64,000 nucleotides of DNA from an uncultured Prevotella sp. GTDB taxonomy: Bacteria > Bacteroidota > Bacteroidia > Bacteroidales > Bacteroidaceae. Under the pieces are notes generated by a model. The model worked only from the letters and a program-made list of their open reading frames with translations, was not told where the DNA came from and did not search any database. Position 1 is the stretch's first letter; every line of letters begins with the position of its first letter. The DNA is taken from contig USHW01000004.1 in assembly GCA_900554545.1 (NCBI GenBank), positions 1 to 64,000 of the forward strand, in the 5' to 3' direction. This document shows positions 24,536-33,500 of the stretch, piece after piece. The translations under genes and the position numbers were made by a program.

Positions 24536-26806
24536 ATGGAAGAGCAGAACAGCATAGACAAGGCTAAGGCCGAGGCGGAAGACAAACTGGTGAACGACGC
24601 GTTCCAGCATTTGCTTGACAGCTATCTTGCCACACGCCACCGCAAGAAGGTAGACCTGATAACAAAGGCGTTCAATTTCGCGAAACAGGCCCACAAGGGA
24701 GTGCGCCGCCTGTCTGGCGAGCCTTACATAATGCACCCGATAGCCGTAGCTCAGATAGCATGTTCGGAGATGGGGCTTGGCTCGACGAGCATCAGCGCCG
24801 CCTTGTTGCATGACGTGGTGGAAGATACCGACTATACCGTAGAGGACATTGAAAACATCTTCGGGCATAAGATTGCGCAGATTGTTGACGGCCTTACGAA
24901 GATTTCTGGCGGAATATTCGGCGAGCAGGCGTCGGCGCAGGCCGAGAACTTCAAGAAACTGCTGCTTACCATGAGCGATGACATAAGGGTCATCCTCATA
25001 AAAATATGCGACAGGCTGCACAACATGCGTACCCTTGCCAGCCAGCCGGCGAACAAGCAGTACAAGATAGCCGGCGAAACGCTTTATATTTATGCGCCCT
25101 TGGCGAACCGCCTCGGGCTGAACAAGATAAAGACTGAACTTGAAAACCTTAGTTTTAAGTTCGAGCATCCTGAAGAATACAAACTGATAGAAGACCAGCT
25201 TGCCGACACGCAGGCTTCGCGCGAGAGCCTGTTTGCCGACTTCACTGCGCCTATACGCGAGGCGTTGGACAAGATGGGGATTGAATATCAGATAAAGGCG
25301 CGTGTGAAAAGTCCTTATTCCATTTGGAACAAGATGCAGAACAAGCACGTCACCTTCGACCAGATATACGACATCCTTGCCGTGCGCATAATCTTCAAGC
25401 CGAAAAAACGGGAGGAAGAGGTCAACGAATGCTTCAACATCTACGTGGCGATAAGCCAGATATACAAGGCGCATCCCGACCGCCTGCGCGACTGGGTTAA
25501 CCATCCGAAGGCCAACGGCTACCAGTCCCTGCACGTGACGCTTATGAGCAAGCAGGGGCGGTGGATAGAGGTGCAAATCCGTTCCGACCGCATGGACGAG
25601 GTGGCCGAGCAGGGATTTGCCGCCCATTGGAAATACAAGGAGGGCGAGGAGATTGCCGAGGACGACGGCGAGCTTAACAACTGGCTGCGTACAATCAAGG
25701 AAATACTTGACGACCCGCAGCCTGACGCTATGGACTTTCTCGACGCCATCAAGCTAAATCTTTTCGCGTCGGAAATATTCGTGTTCACCCCGAAGGGTGA
25801 AATCAAGACCATGCCGGCCGGATGCACCGCCCTTGACTTCGCTTTCCAAATCCATACTTTCCTCGGCAGCCACTGCATCGGGGCGAAGGTGAACCATAAG
25901 CTTGTGCCGTTGAGCCACAAGTTGCAGAGCGGCGACCAGGTGGAAATCCTCACATCAAACTCGCAACATGTGCAGCCTTCGTGGATAAACTTCGCTTCTA
26001 CGGCCAAGGCGAAAGCGAAAATACAGGCCATCCTTAGGCGCGACGCAAAGGAAATACAGAAAAAAGGCGAGGAGGTGCTGGCCGAATTCCTCAAGAAACA
26101 CTCGCTTGAGCCTAACTCGTCGATAATAGACAAGCTCTGCGACTACCACGACGTGCAGAAGCCCGAGACGCTTTTCAAGGCTCTCGGCGACAAGACCATC
26201 ATACTCGGCGACAAGGACATCGACGAAATAACGGGCAGGAAGAAAAAACAGAACATCGCAGGCAACCTGCGCAAGTTCGTGCCTTTCGTTGGTAAAAAGA
26301 AGAAAGAGCCGGTAAACAAGAAGCCCGACTATTTCATAGTGAAGGACGGCTTCAACCGCAAGAAGCCAATCTACATCACCGACGAGAATATTCACCAGTT
26401 CGTATTTCCGCAGTGCTGCCACCCCATACCCGGCGACGACGCCCTCGGCTTCATCGACGGCAAGAACCGCATCGAGATACACAAGCGCTCGTGCCCGGTG
26501 GCAACAAAGTTGAAGTCGAGCTACGGCAACCGCATTCTTGACGCCAAGTGGGACATGCACAAGCAGCTGTTCTTCGACGCTATGATTGAGGTTAAAGGCA
26601 CTGACCGCATAGGAATACTCAACGAAGTGACACAGGTAATATCCGAAGAGCTTAACGTCAACATACACAAAATAACCATCTCATGTGAGGAAGGCATCTT
26701 CGACGGCTCGCTCGACCTGCGCATACACGACCGTGACGACGTGCGCACGATAATCGACAAGCTGAAAAAGATTGACGGACTGCAGGAAGTCACACAGGTG
26801 GTTTGA
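24536..26806 (+). CDS. rel: Bifunctional (p)ppGpp synthetase/hydrolase
   Basis: A 756-aa RelA/SpoT homologue controlling the stringent response. The HD hydrolase domain is intact (HDVVED near residue 92), so it should be able to degrade ppGpp. The synthetase domain (about 245-370) has RVKSPYSIWNKM and YQSLHVTL. TGS (about 405-465) and C-terminal ACT (about 680-755) regulatory domains are present. A Lys/Gly-rich segment near 575-600 is an insertion in the helical region. An array of 22-bp units follows the stop. Confidence 0.95.
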   Translation: MEEQNSIDKAKAEAEDKLVNDAFQHLLDSYLATRHRKKVDLITKAFNFAKQAHKGVRRLSGEPYIMHPIAVAQIACSEMGLGSTSISAALLHDVVEDTDYTVEDIENIFGHKIAQIVDGLTKISGGIFGEQASAQAENFKKLLLTMSDDIRVILIKICDRLHNMRTLASQPANKQYKIAGETLYIYAPLANRLGLNKIKTELENLSFKFEHPEEYKLIEDQLADTQASRESLFADFTAPIREALDKMGIEYQIKARVKSPYSIWNKMQNKHVTFDQIYDILAVRIIFKPKKREEEVNECFNIYVAISQIYKAHPDRLRDWVNHPKANGYQSLHVTLMSKQGRWIEVQIRSDRMDEVAEQGFAAHWKYKEGEEIAEDDGELNNWLRTIKEILDDPQPDAMDFLDAIKLNLFASEIFVFTPKGEIKTMPAGCTALDFAFQIHTFLGSHCIGAKVNHKLVPLSHKLQSGDQVEILTSNSQHVQPSWINFASTAKAKAKIQAILRRDAKEIQKKGEEVLAEFLKKHSLEPNSSIIDKLCDYHDVQKPETLFKALGDKTIILGDKDIDEITGRKKKQNIAGNLRKFVPFVGKKKKEPVNKKPDYFIVKDGFNRKKPIYITDENIHQFVFPQCCHPIPGDDALGFIDGKNRIEIHKRSCPVATKLKSSYGNRILDAKWDMHKQLFFDAMIEVKGTDRIGILNEVTQVISEELNVNIHKITISCEEGIFDGSLDLRIHDRDDVRTIIDKLKKIDGLQEVTQVV

Positions 26807-26836
26807 TGTTACTGTAGTCACTGTTCCTTACTCTTA

Positions 26837-26946
26837 CAAAAATCACTGAAAATCAACGTATTGCCCATAGGCCGCCTTTTACAGCCTGAAAGGCGGCCTT
26901 TCGGGCTGTGAAAAGCCGCGTTTTGCAATGCAAGATGCGGCATGCC
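26837..26946. repeat. 22-bp-period palindrome array 6
   Basis: Units at 26866, 26888 (GAAAGGCGGCCTTTC), 26910 and 26932 in exact 22-bp register. The preceding 29 bp (26837-26865, with CTGAAAATCAACG) resemble the cap unit weakly. It lies between rel and the pectinesterase gene. Confidence 0.8.
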
Positions 26947-27011
26947 GGAAAACATCCGCCATCGTCATACATTCATTAGGCTAACGTAAAATACTAAAAT
27001 CAATCAGGAAA

Positions 27012-27980
27012 ATGAAAAAGTTTTTTATCTCCCTCCTGGCTTTTGCCTGCTCATTGGCTGCCAATGCAGCCAGCAAATACGACAACCCGGACACTCTCTT
27101 TGTCGCCCGTGACGGTACGGGGCAGTTCCGCACGGTGGGCGAAGCCGTAGAGGTTTGCCGTGCCTTCATGGAATACCACAAGGTAATATACGTGAAGAAC
27201 GGTGTCTACAAAGAGAAAATCATAATCCCGTCGTGGCTGACCAACATCGAGATTTGCGGCGAAAGCGCGGACAAAACAATCATAACATACGACGACCACG
27301 CCAACATACGTCTGCCCGAAACGGGCAAGCCAATGGGCACGTTCCGCACATATACGGTGAAAGTGGAGGGCAGCGACATAACATTCAAGAATATAACAAT
27401 TGAGAACAATGCCGCCAAGCTGGGCCAGGCCGTAGCCGTACACACCGAGGGCGACCGCCTGACGTTTACAGGCTGCCGCCTGCTTGGCAACCAGGACACC
27501 GTCTACACAGGCGTTGGCGGAACGCGCGTCTATTTCAACAATTGCTACATAGAGGGCACGACCGACTTCATCTTCGGTCCGTCAACGGCTTGGTTTGAGG
27601 ACTGCACCATACACAGCAAGGCCAACTCATACGTCACAGCAGCGTCAACTCCGCAGGATGTGGCTTTCGGCTACGTCTTCAACCGTTGCCGTCTGACCGC
27701 CGCTCCCGGTGTAGACAAAGTATATCTCGGCCGTCCGTGGCGTCCATACGCTTACACCCTGTTTATGAACTGTGACCTTGGCGCCCACATAGTGCCTGCC
27801 GGATGGCACAACTGGAAGAACCCGAAGAACGAACAGACCGCCCGTTACTTGGAGTATAACAACACGGGTGCAGGCGCGAAAACCGCAGAAAGGGTAGGGT
27901 GGAGCAAGCAACTCACCAAGAAGGAAGCCGCCCAAGTGACCGTTGAAAACGTATTTAATGGCTGGGAGGTTAATAAGTAA
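27012..27980 (+). CDS. Pectinesterase
   Basis: A 322-aa carbohydrate esterase family 8 protein that demethylates pectin, with a signal peptide (cleavage near ANAAS, residue 20). The right-handed beta-helix motifs are all present: GQAVAVHTEGDR, the catalytic GNQDTVY, EGTTDFIFGPSTAWFEDC and the LGRPWRPYA Arg-Pro-Trp motif. Export to periplasm or surface and a plant-cell-wall diet are implied. No SusCD-like pair or other pectin genes are next to it. Confidence 0.93.
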   Translation: MKKFFISLLAFACSLAANAASKYDNPDTLFVARDGTGQFRTVGEAVEVCRAFMEYHKVIYVKNGVYKEKIIIPSWLTNIEICGESADKTIITYDDHANIRLPETGKPMGTFRTYTVKVEGSDITFKNITIENNAAKLGQAVAVHTEGDRLTFTGCRLLGNQDTVYTGVGGTRVYFNNCYIEGTTDFIFGPSTAWFEDCTIHSKANSYVTAASTPQDVAFGYVFNRCRLTAAPGVDKVYLGRPWRPYAYTLFMNCDLGAHIVPAGWHNWKNPKNEQTARYLEYNNTGAGAKTAERVGWSKQLTKKEAAQVTVENVFNGWEVNK

Positions 27981-27982
27981 AC

Positions 27983-28158
27983 GAGTTGACAAGTGACAAG
28001 CAGACAAGAAACGAGAGACAAGTGGACAAGGGACAAGATATGAGTGACGATTAGAAAAGTGATAATATTTCACTCATTCCTTGTTCCTCGTCTGCTCGTC
28101 CCTTGTCAACTTGTCCCTCGTTCCTTGTCTGCTCGTTTCTTGTCAACTCGTCAACTAA
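27983..28158. repeat. ACAAG/GACGAG-word inverted repeat, copy 1
   Basis: Words such as GACAAGCAGACAAGAAACGA run to about 28040. Their inverses (CTTGTCTGCTCGTTTCTTGT and similar) fill 28078-28158, ending just before yjbQ. The same vocabulary recurs at 48400-48560 and 54795-54898. Confidence 0.8.
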
Positions 28159-28161
28159 AAA

Positions 28162-28575
28162 ATGGTAGAACAAATTGAAATAACCCTGAAGTCGCGCCGA
28201 CGTGGCTTCCACATCGTAACCGATGAAATAGTAAGTCAGCTTCCGCCCCTGCCGGGCAAAGGGCTGCTCAACCTCTTCGTGAAGCACACCAGCTGCGGAC
28301 TCACCATCAATGAGAACGCCGACCCTGATGTGCGCACCGACATGGAGAGCATCTTCAACCGCGTTGTGCCCGAACGCCAGCCGTATTACACCCACACCCT
28401 CGAAGGCGACGACGACATGCCTGCACACGCCAAGTCGACCCTCTCTGGCGTAAGTCTCAACATTCCAATAACCAATCACCGCCTCAACCTCGGCACGTGG
28501 CAAGGCATCTATCTCTGTGAGTACCGCAACTATGGCGGCGCGCGTCGGATAGTCGCCACAATAATAGGTGAATAA
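28162..28575 (+). CDS. yjbQ: YjbQ-family secondary thiamine-phosphate synthase-like protein
   Basis: A 137-aa UPF0047/YjbQ protein. The hallmark motifs are HTSCGLTINENADPDVRTDM, then HTLEGDDDMPAHAKSTL, then LGTWQGIYLCEYR; the conserved histidines form a metal-phosphate site. E. coli YjbQ has weak thiamine-phosphate synthase activity, but the physiological role is open. Monocistronic. Confidence 0.92.
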   Translation: MVEQIEITLKSRRRGFHIVTDEIVSQLPPLPGKGLLNLFVKHTSCGLTINENADPDVRTDMESIFNRVVPERQPYYTHTLEGDDDMPAHAKSTLSGVSLNIPITNHRLNLGTWQGIYLCEYRNYGGARRIVATIIGE

Positions 28576-28858
28576 TCAATCTCCAGCCGTCTCCGTTCGA
28601 TTTTTTTGTGACATGTCATAAAAACGAGTGTAGACGGCTAATGAAGAAAAAACGGTTATGTGTTAAAAATAAAGTCTTCATTCAAATGACTTTATGAATG
28701 CTCCCATATTGTTTGTGTCGATACTCCCTGTGTATTATATTAACCCGTTGGCAGAGTTAAGCATGTGCTAATTTAAGTCCGCCAACGGGTATGTGAAAGA
28801 TAGAATGCAAAAGCATGTCCATTGCGGTAGATATGGCAACATGTAGCTTTTTTATAGT

Positions 28859-28939
28859 AAAAGGTCGTAAAATGCCTTCCAATATGCCATCTTTTACACT
28901 GTAAAAGATGGCATATTGGAAGATGATATACGGTGAAAT
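28859..28939. repeat. Divergent 22-bp-period array 7
   Basis: Units at 28859, 28881 (AATATGCCATCTTTT), 28903 (AAAAGATGGCATATT) and 28925 (degenerate). The middle two are mutual inverses and, with their flanks, form a hairpin of more than 20 bp (28875-28921). Confidence 0.75.
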
Positions 28940-28964
28940 GATTTTTGAAAAGTACCGTCACACT

Positions 28965-29175
28965 GTCACGGCGTGTGCTAACTTGCTGAAGGTGAGTGCG
29001 TTGCGGTGTGACAGTTGCGGTGGTTTTACTGTCACGTTGTTGTCACAATTTTGGTTAATCGGGGCTTTTGTGTGGGGTGGAGTGTGACATTGTGTGACAG
29101 AGAACAGGATTTACTGTCACGGGATAAGTCGCTGATTGACAGTCGGTTAAGTTCTGCGGTGACAGTGTGACAAAG
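28965..29175. repeat. TGTCAC/GTGACA cluster
   Basis: About ten copies of TGTCAC or its complement GTGACA, often as ACTGTCAC or GTGTGACA, in both orientations over 210 bp. It resembles the other one-vocabulary gaps but with shorter words. Confidence 0.75.
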
Positions 29176-29255
29176 AAAGTTGGAAAAAGATATGTAGTAT
29201 TTGATGTGTCAACAAGATGCTGACTGAATGGGGCCATGCGGCTGCCGGTGGGGCG

Positions 29256-29603
29256 TTATGTCAGGTAGTCGAGATGTTTTTTCATCTCTTTCAGTTCGTC
29301 GCGCACGCGGATAAGGCTTTCCATGAGCCGTGCGTTGTTGTCAACATCCTGCTTGTTTTCGCGCAGCATCTTGCGTGCGGCGGCCAGTTTGAAGCCACGC
29401 ACCTTTACGAGGTTGTACACAGCCTTTACATTTTCAATGTCGGCGTCGGTGTATTGGCGCACGTTGTTGCCGGTCGTCTTAGGCTTCAGCAGAGGTATTT
29501 CCTTCTCCCAGAAACGCAGCGTGCATTCCGGAACGCCTATCATTTCGGCCACTTCCTTTATCGAGTAATATAGCTTCAGGTTCTTTTCCGTGTTCAGTGC
29601 CAT
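29256..29603 (-). CDS. MerR-family transcriptional regulator
   Basis: A 115-aa MerR-type winged-helix protein. YYSIKEVAEMIGVPECTLRFWEKE is the recognition helix region, RQYTDADIENVKAVYNLVKVRGFKLAAARKML the second part, and a short coiled coil follows. It has no effector domain. It starts 11 bp after the toxin gene stop, so it appears to be the third gene of the toxin-antitoxin transcript. Confidence 0.9.
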   Translation of the reverse strand: MALNTEKNLKLYYSIKEVAEMIGVPECTLRFWEKEIPLLKPKTTGNNVRQYTDADIENVKAVYNLVKVRGFKLAAARKMLRENKQDVDNNARLMESLIRVRDELKEMKKHLDYLT

Positions 29604-29614
29604 AGTTGTTTGCT

Positions 29615-29956
29615 TTATTTCAGTCCGTTCTTGCGCAGCAGTGTGTCAATTTCTTTTGCGGTGATATTGCTGCGTTCCGCCTTGTCGTAGATGTATAGCA
29701 GGTTGACTTCGGTTTCGTCAACCGCCACTATTACCGTGAATGTGATGACCCTTGCTCCGCCACTCTTGCCTTTGCCTTTCGCCGTGATGCGCATACGGAT
29801 TTTGCGTAGGCCACCGCCGAGGTCTGTTCCGAGCTGCGGATTTGCGCGAAGTTCGGTCAATAAAGATTGTAAGTCGGACTTAAATGAATGGTAACGCTTG
29901 CTTAGTCGTTTTACTTCTTTTTCAAAGCTGTCGTCCAATATAAAACTATAGTTCAT
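29615..29956 (-). CDS. RelE/ParE-superfamily toxin
   Basis: A 113-aa protein of the RelE/ParE fold: an N-terminal two-helix hairpin with LSKRYHSFKSDLQSLLTEL, then strands LRKIRMRI, ARVITFTVIVAVDETEVNLLYIYDKAERSN. Members of this type are usually mRNA endonucleases. Its start overlaps the upstream antitoxin-like gene by 11 bp, the coupled arrangement of type II modules (antitoxin first). Catalytic residues cannot be assigned with confidence. Confidence 0.85.
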   Translation of the reverse strand: MNYSFILDDSFEKEVKRLSKRYHSFKSDLQSLLTELRANPQLGTDLGGGLRKIRMRITAKGKGKSGGARVITFTVIVAVDETEVNLLYIYDKAERSNITAKEIDTLLRKNGLK

Positions 29957-30179
29957 TTATCAGCTCCTCCAAAGTTTTCGCTTTTCTGCCAGTACGTTTC
30001 CTTTCCTTCATCTCTTTCAGCCCACGGTCGATGCCTGCAAGGATTTCCTCCTTGCTTATTGTCTCTTCGCTTTCCGCCTTAAGGTCTTCTATCAGCTTTT
30101 CCGACAGCCATTTTTTGTTGCTCTTTGGCAGCGACTGCAAGTACAGCCAAAGGTTCTCCATTGCAGCAGATGTTCTCAT
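29946..30179 (-). CDS. Cognate antitoxin (type II module)
   Basis: A 77-aa helical, charged protein (EKLIEDLKAESEETISKEEILAGIDRGLKEM and a basic RKRTGRKAK stretch) preceding a RelE-type toxin with an 11-bp overlap. No DNA-binding fold is obvious; it is called antitoxin from position, size and coupling. GAGGAGGG sits 6 bp before the ATG at 30179, favouring that start over the ATG six codons later. Confidence 0.78.
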   Translation of the reverse strand: MRTSAAMENLWLYLQSLPKSNKKWLSEKLIEDLKAESEETISKEEILAGIDRGLKEMKERKRTGRKAKTLEELINEL

Positions 30180-30213
30180 GTCTTTTCCCTCCTCAATATC
30201 AAATGCTATAGCG

Positions 30214-30245
30214 CAAAGGTACGATATTTTATCCGATAAATCAAG
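30214..30245 (-). promoter_or_regulatory. Promoter of the toxin-antitoxin operon
   Basis: TACCTTTG (30221-30214 on the minus strand) fits TAnnTTTG. A CTTG (30245-30242) stands 20 bp upstream in place of TTTG. The start codon lies about 35 bp downstream. Confidence 0.65.
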
Positions 30246-30391
30246 AAAACGGGCAGATAACCCGTCATTATCTTTGAGCCTAATCTGTTTTCTGTTATTT
30301 TTGTATTGGTAATACTGTAATGTAAAAGCGGTTATTCATGGCAATCAAGGTGAAGATACGTCTGTTAGTTGCCCACTTCATAAATGCTGTT

Positions 30392-30501
30392 GCCAAGTGT
30401 CTGATATTCAACGACTTTGCAAAAGGCCGTCTTTTAGCTTGTAAAAGACGGCCTTTTGGCGTGTAAAACGTGGCCTTTTGGAATGCGAAAGGCCACGTTT
30501 T
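30392..30501. repeat. 22-bp-period palindrome array 8 with cap unit
   Basis: Cap unit 30392-30420 (contains CTGATATTCAACG), then units at 30421 (AAAAGGCCGTCTTTT), 30443 (AAAAGACGGCCTTTT), 30465 and 30487. It fills most of the gap between the ABC exporter stop and the toxin-antitoxin promoter; nothing else is seen there. Confidence 0.88.
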
Positions 30502-30553
30502 GGAAAACGGGTGACGGCTTCCCTCCCTTTCACCTTCTTGCTTTCTCACCTTT

Positions 30554-33500
30554 TCAAGCCTTTTCCCCTTGCAGCGTCAGCATCCTTGCGAAGTAGCCGC
30601 CGCGTGCTTTCAGTTCGCCGGGAGTGCCCTGTTCGATGATTTTTCCATTGCCAAGCACCAGTATTTTGTCGGCGTTGGCTATGGTGCGCATGCGGTGTGC
30701 GATGATGAGTACGGTCTTGTTCTTCACCAGTTCGGATATGCCTGCCTGAATAAGCGTCTCGTTCTCAACGTCAAGCGATGCCGTGGCTTCGTCGAGGAGC
30801 ACAACGGGAGCGTCCTTCAACAGTGCGCGTGCTATTGATATCCGTTGCCGTTCGCCGCCCGAAAGGGTCTGTCCGTTCTCGCCGATAACGGTATGGTAGC
30901 CGTCGGGCAGCTTGCTTACGAACTCGTCGCAGCATGCAAGGCGCGCCACGCGGAGCACTTCCTCGTCGGTGGCGTCTCGCCGTCCTATGCGTATGTTGTC
31001 AATCACTGAGGCGTTGAACAGCACCACGTCCTGGAACACTACCGAGAAGTTGCGCAGCAGTGCCTCCGGGTCTATGGTTGAAATGTCAACCCCACCCAGC
31101 GTGATGCGCCCCGAGTTTACGTCCCAGAAGCGTGCGGCCAGTTTGGCGGCGGTGCTCTTTCCTCCGCCCGACGGGCCTATCAAGGCCGTTATCTCACCTT
31201 GCCGTGCGGTGAATGAAACATCGTTCAGCACCTTCTTGCCGGTTTCGTATGAGAAGTTTACATTGTCAAAACAGATGTCGTAATTGCCGTTTATCCTTAT
31301 ATCCGCGCCTTCCTGCACCGGCATACGTTCCATCTCGTTCATACGGTTGATGCGTATTTTGAGGTAAGACAGCGCCGCTATGTTGTTAAGCACTTCGTTT
31401 ATCGGGCTGTAAACGCGCGAACCTATGACGAGGAACACAAGGAACGTGAACACGTCAACTGTCCCGGCGGCCACTAATCCGGCACCAGCTATGACTACAG
31501 TGGCCAGCCCCAACTTCAATATGCTTTGCGAACCGTTAACCAACACGCCCAACATAAGTTCGCCGCGCGTCATCACACGCTCGTAATAGTCCACCGCCAG
31601 GTCGAGCTTCGCTGTGTAGCGGCTCTCCTGTCCGTATGACTTTATCTCCTGAATGGTGTCAAGCCCTTCCTGTATCACTTCCGTAACGGCGCGCTTGTTC
31701 TTGTAGTTCACCGTGTTGCTGCGGCGCATGCTCCTGTTTGAAAGCAGCAGAATACCCATAGCCACGGGCACAACCCAGAACAGCGCGGCGGCCAGCTGCC
31801 AGCAGTAGAAGGCCATGCCGACGGCTATCAGCGCAATGCTGGCGAGCGAGGCGAACAGCTGCGGCACGCTGTGTGAGAACGTATGTTCAAGGTCTGTGCA
31901 GTCGTCCATGATGGTGGCGGTGAGGTCTGACAGGTTCTTCTCGCCGAAAAAGGCCAGCGGCAGGCGGCGAAGCTTTTCGGCAAGGCTGATGCGTCGGTTG
32001 GCGCTTTCGTCGTAGACGCTTGTGTATGTGCTGCGGTACTGGAACACGCCGACGGCATACATCACAGCCATGAACGCCAAGGCGAGCAGCGCGTAGTAGG
32101 CGAGTCCGTGGCCTGTTGACGGCGTTCCGCCGAGCAACGGGCGCAGTGTGTCGTCAAGGAACACGAACACAAACACCGCCGGAAGCATCAGCACGATGTC
32201 GAAAACGGTAGTCCACGCCACGCCGCGGCAGAAGTCCCTCGCTCCTTTCTCCGACAAGGCGAAGCGCCGTCGGAGAAAGGAGAAAGCCCATCCCGACCTT
32301 TCTCGTAGGAAGGAGGATGTTTCTTTTGCAGTATAAGCACTGCTGTTAGCTGTCTGTGATGTCGTTTCCTGTGCCCTTTCCGCTGTGGAAGTTGAGGCTT
32401 GTTTGCCGTCTTTGGCAGACTGTCGGTGCTTTTCTATCGTCCAGTTCACCGCCCGGCAATACTCGTTCCACCTATTATAATATATCCCTTTCATGCCGAG
32501 CAGAGTGTCGTGCGTGCCCCGTTCGGCAATGCGTCCGTTGTCTATGACAAGTATCTCGTCGGCATCGGCCACGCTGGTGAGGCGGTGTGCTATGGTTATC
32601 ACCGTCTTGCCGCGCGTCAGCTCGCGCAGTGCAGCCTGCATAAGGTGCTCGTTCTCGGGGTCGGCAAAGGCCGTGGCTTCGTCTAAGACGATTACCGGCG
32701 CATCCTTCAAGAACGCCCTTGCCAAGGCGATGCGCTGCCGTTCGCCGCCCGACAGGTATGTGCCTTCTGTTCCTATTACGGTGTCAAGGCCGTCAGGCAG
32801 CCGGTCTATGATTTCACGGCACTGCGCCATGTCAACGGCGCGGTTAACCTCTTCCATCGTGGCCTCCGGCCGGCCGTAGACAATGTTTTCAAGAATTGTG
32901 GTCTTGATTAGCTGTGGGTTCTGGAATACGAACGACACAGTGCGCATCAGTTCTTTGTGGCTGATGTCGCGGACGTCAACCCCTCCTATTCTCACCGAGC
33001 CGCCGTCAACGTCGTAAAAACGGGGAACAAGGCGCGCAATGGTGGTCTTGCCGCTGCCCGAAGCACCCACAAGAGCCACCCTCTTGCCCTGTTGTACTGT
33101 AAATGTAACGTTTTTCAGCACGTCGGTATCAGTGCCGGGATAGGCGAATGTCACGTTGCTGAACGTTATGCCGTATGTTGCCGGCTGTACAGGCTCTGCT
33201 GTTTCCTTCAGTGTAGGGTAGTCCGTAAGGCTGTCAAGGCGGCGTACTGCCTCGTCGGCCTGTGCGAAAGCCTGGCCTATGTACATGCTCTTCATCACGC
33301 ATTCAGAGAACACCGGCGTTACGAGCACGAACAAAATAAGGTTTACTAATACCGTGCCGACGCCCTCGCCCATGCCCGTAAGGATTACCGCCACAGGCAC
33401 AAGGAAGTAGGCGAAGCTGTTGATGATGACCGTGTAGAGCGTCATCGGTCGTTCCCAAAGGCGCGTGTAGCGTGTCGCGGTGTGGTTGTATTGCATTATG

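Larger units (their letters stand above)
28576..29255. other. 0.68-kb convergent intergenic region
   Basis: Between yjbQ and the MerR-type gene, both pointing inward. It contains a hairpin ACCCGTTGGC (28743-28752) / GCCAACGGGT (28781-28790), an array of 22-bp register (28859-28939) and a tract rich in TGTCAC/GTGACA (28965-29175). No gene is supported. Confidence 0.65.

Noticed and set aside
24494..25627. 377-codon minus-strand frame opposite rel
   Set aside because: Antisense shadow of a clear RelA/SpoT gene, with no recognisable domain.
28743..28790. tRNA-like or riboswitch structure
   Set aside because: Only one 10-bp stem (ACCCGTTGGC/GCCAACGGGT) is clear; no anticodon or T-loop signature and no suitable downstream gene.
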